Assembly (NCBI RefSeq): GCF_007991335.1
Contig: NZ_BJYD01000006.1
Coordinates: forward strand, 1 to 64,000
Reading direction: 5' to 3'
DNA: 64,000 nucleotides
Source: Halobacillus faecis
Lineage (GTDB): Bacteria; Bacillota; Bacilli; Bacillales; Halobacillaceae
Shown: piece by piece, positions 17,400 to 26,349 of the stretch
How positions within the stretch are numbered: position 1 is the stretch's first letter
Layout of the letters: every line of letters starts with the position of its first letter
Made by a program: the position numbers and the translations under genes
Notes under the pieces: generated by a model
Told to the model about the DNA's origin: nothing
The model's input: only the letters and a program-made list of their open reading frames with translations
The model's database searches: none

Positions 17400-17465
17400 C
17401 TTGTAGACGAGCTATTTCCGGTAGCTGGTAGAAACGTTCAGGCCGTATTCCTGAACTTATACAAG
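17400..17465 (-). promoter_or_regulatory. Purine (guanine) riboswitch aptamer
   Basis: On the minus strand CTTGTATAA opens P1, GTTCAGG...CCTGAAC forms P2, GTTTCTACC is the J2/3 core, AGCTA...TAGCT forms P3 and GTCTACAAG closes P1. The base corresponding to position 74 is C (the C of CUA), which specifies guanine or hypoxanthine rather than adenine. Confidence 0.93.
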
Positions 17466-17773
17466 GTGCTGCTATTTTGAATTATAGGGAGAATCATAAC
17501 AATCCAAAAGACGGGGGTCAATGCATTTGAAAAATGTCCGGGAATTCACTTTTTTCTGATTTCTAAAACTAACTTCCCGAAGGATTACGCAATGTCCGTG
17601 TTCCTATTATTGCCCGAATATTCAGCGTAATTACTGCTAGTCGCTTTTCATTAAGCTAACCTTTCAACCATGGATGAATTTCATGATTTTTAATCATCCA
17701 CAAAAAAATACGGCTTCAGGCTTTGCTTAATTCAATGAATGACCAGGCTAAGGATGATCACTAGCCATTCCAT
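17466..17773. other. Intergenic stretch with no recognised feature
   Basis: About 300 AT-rich bases between the purine riboswitch and the next gene. The riboswitch promoter must lie in the first part. I see no ORF with an SD, no strong hairpin and no repeat. Confidence 0.6.
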
Positions 17774-18232
17774 TTAAGATAAATTCCTGATTCTGGTGAT
17801 CTGCCCGATATTCATACCGATCCATCCACCCAGCATAGGAAAAAAATCGAGAGGAAAGGTCAAACTTGCCTCACCCAAGTCAAATGTAAACAAAGCCACA
17901 ATAATCCCAAGGATCAAAACAAATAGGAAGATCAATTCTATCATTCTTCTTCTTTTCCATCTTCTTTTCCCCATGTGTTCGATATCAAAAGCAAGCACCC
18001 GCTTATACGTCTTCGTTCCTACTACCTGCCCCGTTATAAGCACGTACAACAAATTGGCCGCATAAATGGATAAAAAAATACAGCACAAGCCGATGACAAC
18101 CGTAAGTGCGCCACCGTTCTGAGAGTAAATAGCAAATAGAATAAAAAAGAAAAGCAAGAGAAGGTTGGAATGAATCAATTGTTTCTTTTTTAATCGCTTC
18201 ACTTCTTGCCTATCCCATTCCATTTCACCCAC
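17774..18232 (-). CDS. Hypothetical membrane protein
   Basis: 152 aa from a GTG at 18232 with GGGGGG 7 bases upstream; ATGs at 18253 and 18223 have weaker sites. Four helices: a pair near the N-terminus (LLLLFFFILFAIYS, VVIGLCCIFLSIYAANLL), a very basic linker with KRRWKRRR, and a second pair. No family recognised. It is divergent from the small membrane gene at 18353. Confidence 0.7.
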   Translation of the reverse strand: MGEMEWDRQEVKRLKKKQLIHSNLLLLFFFILFAIYSQNGGALTVVIGLCCIFLSIYAANLLYVLITGQVVGTKTYKRVLAFDIEHMGKRRWKRRRMIELIFLFVLILGIIVALFTFDLGEASLTFPLDFFPMLGGWIGMNIGQITRIRNLS

Positions 18233-18352
18233 ACGACATCCCCCCTTTTCCATTTGTCAAAAAGATTTTGATTCCCTTCACAGCCGTACCCTTTACATGC
18301 AGAATCGACAAAGAGATAATTGGGTGTAATCAACGAGTAAGGGGGTGAACGT

Positions 18353-18790
18353 ATGCGTAATTTCTTAGCCGTTTTAGTGGTCTGGAACTTCGCATTTGTG
18401 CTCATACAGTTTCCCAAACCGCTAAGAACCACTTACGAGCACGCCTCTGTCCCATTCACATCAGGCGAATGGCATACCGTCTATCTAGCGGTGTTTCTAT
18501 TACTCATGCTTGTTTTATTCCCCTTATCTTTTTTAATGAATAGAATCGTCGACCGCTTGGAAATCGGACGTTTTTTCATAAAATTAGGCTTATACGTGAC
18601 GGTATGTTCGTTGATATGGATGTTCGTTGATCCCTATTTCATTTTCTTCTACGAAATGATTGCTGTTGTTGCGTTGTTTGCGGTTTTATATGAATGGCTA
18701 GGCAAGCTCTCCCGCAACGTTTTGCACAAGATCGTCATAGGTGTATTAGCCTTCAGCCTTCTCGTTGCCTTTATTCTTTTTGGGATTTAA
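18353..18790 (+). CDS. Hypothetical four-helix membrane protein
   Basis: 145 aa, strongly hydrophobic with helices at about 4-20, 45-65, 75-95 and 118-143. Start ATG after GGGGGTGAAC. No motif recognised. It faces a convergent DUF2332 gene 25 bases downstream. Confidence 0.72.
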   Translation: MRNFLAVLVVWNFAFVLIQFPKPLRTTYEHASVPFTSGEWHTVYLAVFLLLMLVLFPLSFLMNRIVDRLEIGRFFIKLGLYVTVCSLIWMFVDPYFIFFYEMIAVVALFAVLYEWLGKLSRNVLHKIVIGVLAFSLLVAFILFGI

Positions 18791-18814
18791 CTTGAGAGAA
18801 TCGTTCTTCATGAG

Positions 18815-19840
18815 TCACCATTCAAAATCAAACCACCGTCCATGCCCGTCTGTTTCACCAATCGTCTTTGCCATAAAACGGCCGGTAACAGAAGCATCCA
18901 CGTGCAGCATTCGATCATTCATATTGTTGTAGATATGGAACACGTCTCTTTTCTGTCCGATATGACTCACTTTATCGAAAAGCTCCTCTTTTACGCTTTC
19001 CGGCATCTGGTTGGCGACATGGGTATGAAAGATACATAGAGTAGAATCCTCTGGCATTTCATCAGCGACTTCTGGCAGCATAGCGACTCCATCCCCCTCC
19101 ACTAAGGTGGGTGGAGTCGTTCTTACTTGCTGGACGGCCGCTTCAAAATTCTCTCTTCGTTCGTCATGTTCTGGCCATATGAGCGCCTTCAGCCAATGGA
19201 CATCTTCCTCCTGAGTTAAATCACTGACATGTAAGTCGATCCCCACTCTTTTTCCCACAGAAGGCGTGCGCTCCAGTACATGCAGAGGGGGCGATCCTTT
19301 TCTTACCTTCGACTTCAGATGAACGTAGGCATTTGGGTTTCCGTAAAACTGGTCGTCCCCGTACGAATAACTGTACTGATCCCATAACAATTGAAGTCCG
19401 GCACTTGTACCGATTTCAATAAGGGATAGAGGCTTTTCCGTTTGTTTATGTATAGAGCAAAAGACAGGATAAAGATAGGCGCACCGTCGAACCTCATTGG
19501 TCTGGACCCGTTTGGTTTTCAGCCGTTGAACGATAGCTTCCTCCTGTTCCATGCAAAAAGATTTAAAGAATGGAAAAGGATTACGCTCCGTATCCAGCTT
19601 GTCCGTTACGCTTTGGTAGAAGCTTGCGAGTTCATGGTCGGCCCCTCGCAAAAGTAAATCGTGGACAGAAGCGAAGAGCAGGTTGGGCACAGGCTGTCCT
19701 TCCCCTGATTTCATACACAATTGTAAAACATACGCATCTTCAGCAATTTGTAGAGACAACTGTTTATAGAGGTCACTCGATCCTTCACACTCTTTCCTTG
19801 CAAAATCAACGAATCTTTCAGCGATCCTTTGTGTTTTCAT
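18815..19840 (-). CDS. DUF2332 family protein
   Basis: 341 aa. The N-terminal half is helical (RIAERFVDFARKECEGSSDLYKQL). A central SLIEIGTSAGLQLLWDQYSY resembles a methyltransferase-like glycine loop and matches DUF2332, as does the WLKALIWPEH block followed by VEGDGVAMLPEV and FHTHVANQMP. Cytoplasmic; family function is not established. GGGAGG is 7 bases before the ATG. Confidence 0.85.
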   Translation of the reverse strand: MKTQRIAERFVDFARKECEGSSDLYKQLSLQIAEDAYVLQLCMKSGEGQPVPNLLFASVHDLLLRGADHELASFYQSVTDKLDTERNPFPFFKSFCMEQEEAIVQRLKTKRVQTNEVRRCAYLYPVFCSIHKQTEKPLSLIEIGTSAGLQLLWDQYSYSYGDDQFYGNPNAYVHLKSKVRKGSPPLHVLERTPSVGKRVGIDLHVSDLTQEEDVHWLKALIWPEHDERRENFEAAVQQVRTTPPTLVEGDGVAMLPEVADEMPEDSTLCIFHTHVANQMPESVKEELFDKVSHIGQKRDVFHIYNNMNDRMLHVDASVTGRFMAKTIGETDGHGRWFDFEW

Positions 19841-19878
19841 AGGTTTTCCTCCCTTTCAACGAACCACACCGCATTTCT

Positions 19879-20439
19879 TTATCTTTTAAAGACCATGGAA
19901 TCAATCACTTCTCCATCCGGCTTATGTAAAAGTTTAATTTCATTATCAGAATGGAATGGTTTTTCGATGTACCACACATACAAATCCTTCCACCTGAGCT
20001 TTATCCACTCACTTTCTTCTGGAAGCAAAGATTTTACATTCAACATCGTTGCTTTTTCATCTCCCACCTTCACAGATCGCTCGTCGCCTTTTCGAACAAG
20101 GCTGTAGACGAGATCATACCCGTGAACGAACAGACGGTTCAATTCTTCACCAATTCTTTCCCTATCCAAGGGGTTCATGGACATCATTCCTGCCTTCCAG
20201 CCAAAGATTCCTTTTTGAACCTTAGCTGCACCGAAGTGACGGTCATCTTTAATAAAAAAGAACAAGGCTTCTCCATCCACTTGTTGAACGGGAATTAACG
20301 TGAGCCCTTCCTCAGTGGCGTGGAGGGCTTCTCCCGGTTCATCGTAGGCACCTGCTTTTCCAACCATCATCCATACAGCTAGTAAAAGAAGGATCGTTCC
20401 TGCGAAGGAAAGAACTCCTCTCTTTTTCAAAAGCATCAC
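19879..20439 (-). CDS. Hypothetical membrane-anchored protein
   Basis: About 186 aa if begun at MLLKKRGVLSFAG; the frame is open back to 20613 but that part overlaps the yusV terminator. A TTG two codons in has better SD spacing (AAGGTGA), so the exact start is unsure. One N-terminal anchor (LSFAGTILLLLAVWMM) then about 155 residues probably outside the cell. No family recognised; the WKDLYVWYIEKPF block may help a profile search. Confidence 0.65.
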   Translation of the reverse strand: MMLLKKRGVLSFAGTILLLLAVWMMVGKAGAYDEPGEALHATEEGLTLIPVQQVDGEALFFFIKDDRHFGAAKVQKGIFGWKAGMMSMNPLDRERIGEELNRLFVHGYDLVYSLVRKGDERSVKVGDEKATMLNVKSLLPEESEWIKLRWKDLYVWYIEKPFHSDNEIKLLHKPDGEVIDSMVFKR

Positions 20440-20578
20440 CTTCTTAAAACGGTAGTACTGGAGGTCTATCCTTAATTTGGAAACACTCTCCTTCAAAACA
20501 TAACACACGGTTTCTCTCCTGCAAAGAAATACACAGGCGAGGGAACGAGGAGCGGGCCATTTTCCAGCAAATAAAAAA

Positions 20579-20604
20579 AGCCTGGAGGAATTTCCTCCAA
20601 GCTT
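20579..20604 (-). terminator. Terminator of yusV
   Basis: GCCTGGAGGAA and TTCCTCCAAGC pair with a short loop, followed on the minus strand by a seven-T run. Confidence 0.82.
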
Positions 20605-20609
20605 GTTGT

Positions 20610-21440
20610 TCATCCATAGATACTGACGGGCTTTGTTTGTTCCGTTTCGGCCTCTTGTCCGATCAAATCATAAGTAATCAGCGCTGGACGGTGGGTGCGT
20701 GGATCGGTGACAATCGCCGCATCAATATGGAATACCCGTCTCAGAACAGAAGATGTCATCACTTCATGGGCGGTCCCTTCCTTCATGATCTTGCCCCCAT
20801 TCAAAGCGACCAAATGATCAGCGAAACGTGCCGCATGATTCAAATCGTGCAGCACCATGACGATGGTACGGCCTTCTTCTTTGTTCAACTTTTCCAAAAG
20901 CGTGAGGACTTCGAGCTGGTGAGCAAGGTCCAAATAGGTGGTCGGTTCATCCAATAGCAGCAAATCCGTTCCCTGAGCTAAAGCCATCGCAATCCAAACT
21001 TTCTGCCGCTGGCCGCCGGATAAGGCATCGATTTGACGGTCCGAAAATTGTTGCACCCCCGTGACTTCAAGCGCCCATTGAATGATATCCCTGTCTTCAT
21101 CCGTCAACTTACCAAAGCCACGCTGATGCGGGAAACGACCATAAGAAACGAGCTCATAGACCGTCAATCCACTCGGTGCCTGAGGGGTTTGGGGGAGAAC
21201 CGCCATCTTTTTAGCGATTTCCTTCGTGGATTCTTTATGAATCGCTTTGCCGTCCAAATAGACGATGCCCGACTTCGGTTCAAGCAAACGCGACATCGTT
21301 TTCAGTATGGTCGACTTCCCGCACCCGTTCGGACCGATGATCGTCGTGATTTCCCCTTCAGGGATCTGCAAGTTCAAATCTTCGACAATTTTCACTTCAC
21401 CATAGGCAATGCCTAAATCCTGCATGGACATTCTCACCAT
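20610..21440 (-). CDS. yusV: Siderophore ABC transporter ATPase, YusV-like orphan
   Basis: About 276 aa from MVRMSMQDLG (21440); ATGs at 21431 and 21425 are alternatives. Walker A GPNGCGKST, signature LSGGQRQKVWIA, Walker B LLLLDEPTT, and the H-loop VLHDLNHAARF. The stretch VSYGRFPHQRGFGKLTDED and the overall match make YusV of B. subtilis the closest relative I know. There it is an orphan ATPase that powers several iron-siderophore permeases. Here too no permease or binding protein is adjacent. A Fur box lies upstream and a terminator directly after, so it is an iron-repressed single-gene unit. Confidence 0.92.
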   Translation of the reverse strand: MVRMSMQDLGIAYGEVKIVEDLNLQIPEGEITTIIGPNGCGKSTILKTMSRLLEPKSGIVYLDGKAIHKESTKEIAKKMAVLPQTPQAPSGLTVYELVSYGRFPHQRGFGKLTDEDRDIIQWALEVTGVQQFSDRQIDALSGGQRQKVWIAMALAQGTDLLLLDEPTTYLDLAHQLEVLTLLEKLNKEEGRTIVMVLHDLNHAARFADHLVALNGGKIMKEGTAHEVMTSSVLRRVFHIDAAIVTDPRTHRPALITYDLIGQEAETEQTKPVSIYG

Positions 21441-21495
21441 TCCTGTGCACCTCACCTTTTCGATTCAAAAAAATAGATCCGTTCATTGTAGATAG

Positions 21496-21510
21496 TAATA
21501 ATCATTCTCA
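21496..21510 (-). promoter_or_regulatory. Fur box upstream of yusV
   Basis: On the minus strand TGAGAATGATTATTA fits the 7-1-7 Fur consensus TGATAATNATTATCA with two mismatches, about 55 bases before the start codon. Confidence 0.85.
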
Positions 21511-21614
21511 ATTAATCGTATACGCAAACTTCTTTTTCGTCAAGGAAGAACAAAGGCGCATGCGTACCTGGATCCGGAACTTTCATTTAATCGTTTCCTG
21601 AGCAATAAAAAAAA

Positions 21615-21638
21615 AGCCTCTTGTCGAGACAAGAGGCT
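21615..21638 (-). terminator. Terminator of the DUF3231 gene
   Basis: GCCTCTTGTC and GACAAGAGGC form a perfect stem, followed on the minus strand by nine T. Confidence 0.9.
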
Positions 21639-21639
21639 C

Positions 21640-22641
21640 TCAGGAGAGTTGATCACGGTCGGGGGCAAGCGGCGGTTGTTCCAGCCAGCCCTTCTTAATA
21701 CTCAGGACCGCTCCGTCGGATGCAAACTTCGCTGTTTCCCATACGAGACGGGCAAAAGCCAGGGATAAATCTTTTCTTGCGATTTGTGATAAAGCCGTTC
21801 CATAATTGCCCAACCCGCTCGCTGAGGCCAAACCTGTATGGTAGTGCATCAAACGATCAGAAAATGGGGGGATTTTTGATTCCGTCACTTCCGGATCCCA
21901 CAACTGTGGGGCAGGCAGATCCTCATCTGTCAGTTGATTGATGAAAATGTCAATATGCTTATGGGAGATTTTCTTCCCTCGATGCAGGTATTGCTTCAGG
22001 TCTTCTGATTTTGCCGACTGGCTGAAGGCAATCATCAAAGATTTTCCGAGCATGTTCGTATCCAGATTAACATAAAGCTCTTTAATTTCCTGTGCAGATA
22101 TAGCTCTTTGTCTGCCTCTTAATTTACCGAGGAAGTCTGTATCTTCGACAAAGGAGATCTCTGTTGGAATCGGAATGCTTGGCGTACGGATCACGATTCC
22201 TTTTTCTAGCAGCGCTTCAATCGCATCATTGAAGACCTTCACATATTCCTCCATATTCTTCTTAAGAAACATCCGAATGTCTCTTCTGTGGGAAGCGAAC
22301 AACGCGTTGGAATAGTTGATGATGGACGTCCGGCTCATTTCTTTCAGATAAAACAAATAAAATTTGTCTGAGAACATCCTGGGCGCTTCCAGAAAAACAT
22401 CCTGCTCGCCGAAACCATGGGGGGTTTTCATCCCTTCTTGCTTGAATAATTCCTGGTAAGCTGAAATTCTTTCCTTGATCAGGTTCGCGTTCTCTCCGAG
22501 TAGTTGTTTCGCATCCCGGTCGACGACATGATGCTGAAAACTCTCCATGACCACATCAAGCATCGTTTCTCCTATGTATCCGGCCCACAACACCCCGATT
22601 TCCCCTGATGTTAATGGAACAATACGACCGTCCTGACTCAT
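21640..22641 (-). CDS. DUF3231 family protein
   Basis: 333 aa, made of two tandem helical-bundle halves as in DUF3231 (residues about 10-165 and 175-325). The halves are recognisable by LTSGEIGVLWAGYIGETM and, in the second, LMHYHTGLASASGLGNYG. The family is linked with ferritin-like four-helix folds in Bacilli, but no activity is known. AGGTGAGGTG is 7 bases before the ATG. It lies 11 bases after a 72-aa gene and is probably cotranscribed with it. Confidence 0.85.
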   Translation of the reverse strand: MSQDGRIVPLTSGEIGVLWAGYIGETMLDVVMESFQHHVVDRDAKQLLGENANLIKERISAYQELFKQEGMKTPHGFGEQDVFLEAPRMFSDKFYLFYLKEMSRTSIINYSNALFASHRRDIRMFLKKNMEEYVKVFNDAIEALLEKGIVIRTPSIPIPTEISFVEDTDFLGKLRGRQRAISAQEIKELYVNLDTNMLGKSLMIAFSQSAKSEDLKQYLHRGKKISHKHIDIFINQLTDEDLPAPQLWDPEVTESKIPPFSDRLMHYHTGLASASGLGNYGTALSQIARKDLSLAFARLVWETAKFASDGAVLSIKKGWLEQPPLAPDRDQLS

Positions 22642-22652
22642 GACACGTCACC

Positions 22653-22871
22653 TCACCTATATCGTTGGGCTGTTGAAAAATATTGAAACCAAAAACGGAA
22701 TTCATCAAAAAATACGGCCGGAGTCAATTCGATGTTATCGAAAAAGTCCTCCAACACCTCTTCCTCTACTTCATCCAGCAGGCCTGTCACGTACAAAGGG
22801 GTTTGAAAGCGGCCGTACATCTCCGCGTATCCGTATGTTTCAAAAACGTCTTTCATTTGTTCTTCCGTCAT
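22653..22871 (-). CDS. Small acidic hypothetical protein
   Basis: 72 aa from MTEEQMKDVFETYGYAEM (22871; AAAGGAG, 8 bases upstream); a longer frame to 22913 lacks an SD. Acidic and aromatic-rich (DEFRFWFQYFS), no membrane segment. No family recognised. Directly upstream of the DUF3231 gene, so likely one operon. Confidence 0.72.
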   Translation of the reverse strand: MTEEQMKDVFETYGYAEMYGRFQTPLYVTGLLDEVEEEVLEDFFDNIELTPAVFFDEFRFWFQYFSTAQRYR

Positions 22872-22959
22872 AAGCGCACACTCCTTTACTATAGGGTGGC
22901 ACGATTCCTCCATTCATATTCCATCTTCCATACAAACGGTTCAAGTTTTAGGCAGGATT

Positions 22960-23328
22960 CTTGAAGACTCGATTTCGAGGCTTTTATGGGAGCTTAGGGC
23001 TCCGGGAAAAGGTTCGCTCCGCCCCTTTACCAAATGAGGTTCTCCAAATCCCTCTTATTAGTAACCTGCCTAGTTGTGTTGTGAAATCCTGCTTAATCTG
23101 CATCGGTATAGGGTTCCTAACTACAAAAGCTCTTATTACTGGAAGGTAGTTTCGAGAATGTCTTACGAAAAGTGGGCGGAGGGGAATGGCGAGACTCCTG
23201 CGGGAAAAAAGTGCAGGGTGAGACCCCACAGGACGAAGTCCGAGGAGGCTCACCGCGCTCCCGCGGAAAGCGAGCTATTCCCCGCAGCCCCATCCACTCA
23301 ACTAAAGTCTCGAAACTGCGTCTTCAAG
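22960..23328. repeat. Dispersed palindromic repeat, copy B, with terminal inverted repeats
   Basis: Bounded by CTTGAAGACTCGATTTCGAG and CTCGAAACTGCGTCTTCAAG, which match as inverted repeats at 17 of 20 bases. The right half holds the core GGCGAGACTCCTGCGGGA, GAGGAGGCTCACCG and CCGCGGAAAGCGAGC, shared inverted with copy C at 47273. No clear target duplication and no transposase, so MITE-like. It fills the gap 22872-23395. Confidence 0.87.
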
Positions 23329-23395
23329 TAAAGGGAGCTTACCTGGAAGAATGGTGTTACAGTATAATGATAGGAAAGTCAAGGAGGAAGGAGTG

Positions 23396-23881
23396 GTGAG
23401 GGTGCCTGTGATTATTCATCGGACTTTTATCGAAGCACCTGCGGAGGTGTGCTTCGATCTTGCAAGAGATGTGGATGTGCACACGCAAACCACCAGCAAC
23501 ACAAAAGAAAAAGCCGTGGCTGGGGTGACCAAAGGTTGGATGGAAGAAGGAGATAAAGTGACGTGGGAAGCGACACACTTCGGCATCCGGCAGCGGCTGA
23601 CAGCCCGGATTACAGAAATGGACCGGCCGCATCGTTTCGTCGATGTGATGGTGAAAGGCGCGTTCCACTCGTTCACCCACACCCATGAGTTCTTCGAAAA
23701 AGCAGAGGGTACAGTGATGGTGGATACGTTTGACTATCAGTCACCCCTCGGCCCCCTCGGTTCAATCGCCGATCGTCTTTTTCTGGAAAAATACATGAGG
23801 GACTTGATTGAGACCCGTGCCCATGAATTGAAAATGATGGCGGAAAAAGAAAAAGACTCAGAGTTGAACTCTGAGCCTTGA
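23396..23881 (+). CDS. SRPBCC (START-like) family protein
   Basis: About 161 aa; the exact GTG (23393, 23396 or 23402) is open, and 23396 gives 8-base spacing from AAGGAGG. Typical SRPBCC start HRTFIEAPAEVCFDLARDVDVH, a central VTWEATHFGIRQRLTARI sheet and a C-terminal helix (IADRLFLEKYMRDLIETRAHEL). Relatives bind hydrophobic ligands or act as cyclases; the ligand is unknown. Its last codons contain the terminator of the convergent penicillin acylase gene, only 4 bases apart. Confidence 0.85.
   Translation: MRVPVIIHRTFIEAPAEVCFDLARDVDVHTQTTSNTKEKAVAGVTKGWMEEGDKVTWEATHFGIRQRLTARITEMDRPHRFVDVMVKGAFHSFTHTHEFFEKAEGTVMVDTFDYQSPLGPLGSIADRLFLEKYMRDLIETRAHELKMMAEKEKDSELNSEP
23857..23875 (-). terminator. 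Penicillin acylase terminator inside the end of the SRPBCC gene
   Basis: CTCAGAG and CTCTGAG pair around TTGAA, followed on the minus strand by TCTTTTTCTTTTTC. The hairpin is made of SRPBCC codons near its stop. Confidence 0.6.
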
Positions 23882-23885
23882 ATGA

Positions 23886-26240
23886 TTACGGAGTGAGGGT
23901 CAGGACCTCGCCATCCACTCCATCTGTGGATGTCAGGTGGTACTCCCCTTCCACCCAATCGTCCAGTTGATCATGGTACCAGTCGCTCCTAAAATGACCG
24001 GATTGGCCCGGCCCGACGACATGGTAGGCTTCCGTCGGATCATCCATGTCGATGACAAAGCGCCACGAGGCTCCATGATTGACGAGGCCTTCGCTGTTGA
24101 AACCAGCGGCACGCACCGTCACTCGGCTACCACTCACAGGATAAGGATCACCCGGATTCAGGAATCGTTCCAGGAATCCGATGCTTGAAAGCGGATGGGT
24201 GAATTCAACCGCATGGGCATCTCCCCACGCCCATTCAGAAGGGTTTTCTCCAAACTCCTCCTTCATTTCATTCATCGTCGCTTGAAAGGCTTCGGAAATG
24301 ACGGATTCCATACCACCCGCTTTTTCTACCCAACGGGACTCCTCGCCCTTCCGCAGCAATTCATCCGTCGTTTGTCCAGCGCCTTTGAAGAATTTTTGAA
24401 TATCTCCGGACAGATCAACATTGTAAAGTTCATCCTCGATGTTCGCCATCCAGCGGTGGAAAACCAACGGCTGCGCCAGCGCTCGGTCATCCTCCCTGTT
24501 CCATTCTTCCATCAGTGCAACGGTTTCTTTTTCCATAGAAGTCACGGGGTCAACATAATCCAGCAGGAGAGGCAGGAACTCTTCTGCCTGAAGGTTTTTC
24601 ACATCCATCTGCATCGCTTGAAATTGCTCTGGAGTCAGCTCATTTTCCCCTTCGAGCATCTGACTGATACGCGCGTAACGATAGGGTTGCGCCCAATTGT
24701 GGCTGATATGGTAAGGGTAGTCCTCCGCTGTGATTTTATTGTTTGCGGTCGCAATGAACCCTTCTTCCGGATTGACCACTCGCGGCAGCTCATCAAAAGG
24801 AACGAATCCTTGCCACTCATCCTCAGATTCCCATCCACGCATAGGAAGGAGGGCATCCTCCGGTTCATTGTAAATCGGCACTTGACCATTCGCCTTGTAG
24901 GCAATCGTTCCATCTTTACTTGCAAAAACGAAGTTCTGTGCCGGAACAAGGAATTTTTCCAACCCTTTTTCAAATGACTCCCAATCCTCAGCGCGGTTCA
25001 TTTCGAGCACAGCTTCCAGTTCTGTCGTCGCATCAAGAGCGGTCCATCGTAAAGATAGCAGCGTATCTTTTCCAGACTCTCCTGCATAGTCGCTGATGAC
25101 AGGACCGTGACGGGTCTCTACGACCTCAAGTTCCACAGGATCTCCGTCTTTGACCTGTATCGTTTCTGTAAAAACATCCGCCTCTTCCCATTCGTCTTCA
25201 TATAAAAATTGGTTCGGATTCTCTGGGTTCCTTTTTTCTAAGTAAAGCTGCTGCACGTCGGGGCCAACGTTCGTCACACCCCAGGCAATGTTGTCATTGT
25301 GTCCGAGGATGATGCCGGGAATCCCTGCGAAAATCACCCCGGAAACATTGTAACCAGGGGCTTCCAAATGCATCTGATACCAGATTGACGGGGTGGCCAT
25401 TCCGAGGTGCGGGTCGTCAGCGAGCATAGGGGAGCCAGAAGCCGTCCGATCTCCGCTCACGACCCAGTTGTTGCTGCCATTGAATTCGTTCGGAATGATG
25501 ACGTTGGCAAAGCTTTTTTCAATATCAACGGTGTCAGCTTCTGCAAGAACCGTCGGGGCGTCTTCAGGATAAGTAGGAAAAAGTTCATATGCTTCTTCTT
25601 CACTGAAATTCTGCAACAAGTAGTAGTTGAACGCCTGACGCTCCCAGTGGCCGCCAAGGTCGAACGCCATGTATTTTCCGATGGTTAATGAATCGAGCGG
25701 TGTCCACGGTTCGGGATTGATGTTCATCATCGCAAACTCCGGAGGCAGCGGTTCATTTTCTATGAACGCATTGACTCCCTCCGCAAACGCCTCGAGCCGT
25801 TCGGTGGCTTCATCTGAATAAACGGCCAGTGACTTTTCTGCTGCCCGTCTCAGGCCGAGCGTCCGGAAATAACGGTCCTGATCAATCGTTGCTTCCCCGA
25901 CCACTTCACTCAACCCCCCGGAGGCCTGCCTGCGGGCAAGCTCCATTTGAAAAAGCCGGTCCTGCGCCTGGACATAGCCTTGGGCTCGAAAGACATCGAG
26001 TTCGTTCTCTGCCTGAATATGAGGCACCCCTTGGTCGTCCCTCGTCACTGTAACAGAGGCTTCCAATCCAGCGAGTGTTGCCTCTCCACTTGTATCGGGC
26101 AGGCTCCTCAACGTGTAAGCGTTTACAAAAATGACACCACTAACAATCAATAACACAATGATTCCAAGGGTCAGCCAGGTCGCCTTTTTCCACTGTGGTC
26201 TTTTCTTTTTCTGTGGATCGATCTGTCTAGCTGTCTCCAT
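23886..26240 (-). CDS. Penicillin acylase family N-terminal-nucleophile hydrolase, membrane-anchored
   Basis: 784 aa from METARQIDPQKKKR (26240; GGAGG, 7 bases upstream). One membrane anchor near residues 22-43 places the enzyme outside the cell. The alpha segment has TVTRDDQGVPHIQAENELD; the predicted autocleavage site before the catalytic Ser is in NEFNGSNNWVVSGDRTASG, and the beta chain holds PMLADDPHLG. The family hydrolyses amide bonds (penicillins, acyl-homoserine lactones, other N-acyl compounds); specificity cannot be read from sequence. Monocistronic. Confidence 0.92.
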   Translation of the reverse strand: METARQIDPQKKKRPQWKKATWLTLGIIVLLIVSGVIFVNAYTLRSLPDTSGEATLAGLEASVTVTRDDQGVPHIQAENELDVFRAQGYVQAQDRLFQMELARRQASGGLSEVVGEATIDQDRYFRTLGLRRAAEKSLAVYSDEATERLEAFAEGVNAFIENEPLPPEFAMMNINPEPWTPLDSLTIGKYMAFDLGGHWERQAFNYYLLQNFSEEEAYELFPTYPEDAPTVLAEADTVDIEKSFANVIIPNEFNGSNNWVVSGDRTASGSPMLADDPHLGMATPSIWYQMHLEAPGYNVSGVIFAGIPGIILGHNDNIAWGVTNVGPDVQQLYLEKRNPENPNQFLYEDEWEEADVFTETIQVKDGDPVELEVVETRHGPVISDYAGESGKDTLLSLRWTALDATTELEAVLEMNRAEDWESFEKGLEKFLVPAQNFVFASKDGTIAYKANGQVPIYNEPEDALLPMRGWESEDEWQGFVPFDELPRVVNPEEGFIATANNKITAEDYPYHISHNWAQPYRYARISQMLEGENELTPEQFQAMQMDVKNLQAEEFLPLLLDYVDPVTSMEKETVALMEEWNREDDRALAQPLVFHRWMANIEDELYNVDLSGDIQKFFKGAGQTTDELLRKGEESRWVEKAGGMESVISEAFQATMNEMKEEFGENPSEWAWGDAHAVEFTHPLSSIGFLERFLNPGDPYPVSGSRVTVRAAGFNSEGLVNHGASWRFVIDMDDPTEAYHVVGPGQSGHFRSDWYHDQLDDWVEGEYHLTSTDGVDGEVLTLTP

Positions 26241-26290
26241 TCCCCCACCTCCAGAACTTTTCTCCATTATATCTCATTTTCGAGAAAATA

Positions 26291-26315
26291 GATTAAAAAA
26301 CTTCGGAACGGGAAT
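26291..26315 (+). promoter_or_regulatory. Sigma-B-like promoter of yhdN
   Basis: GATTAA, 13 bases, GGGAAT; the consensus is GTTTAA-N12-14-GGGTAT. It lies 35 bases before the yhdN start. B. subtilis YhdN is a general stress protein, which supports the call. Confidence 0.6.
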
Positions 26316-26349
26316 GAGACGAATGTGCTTGATTATGGAGGTGTAAAAA

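Noticed and set aside
24195-24977. 260-codon plus-strand frame
   Set aside because: Antisense to penicillin acylase, whose motifs are clear on the other strand; no SD and low-complexity composition typical of a shadow frame.
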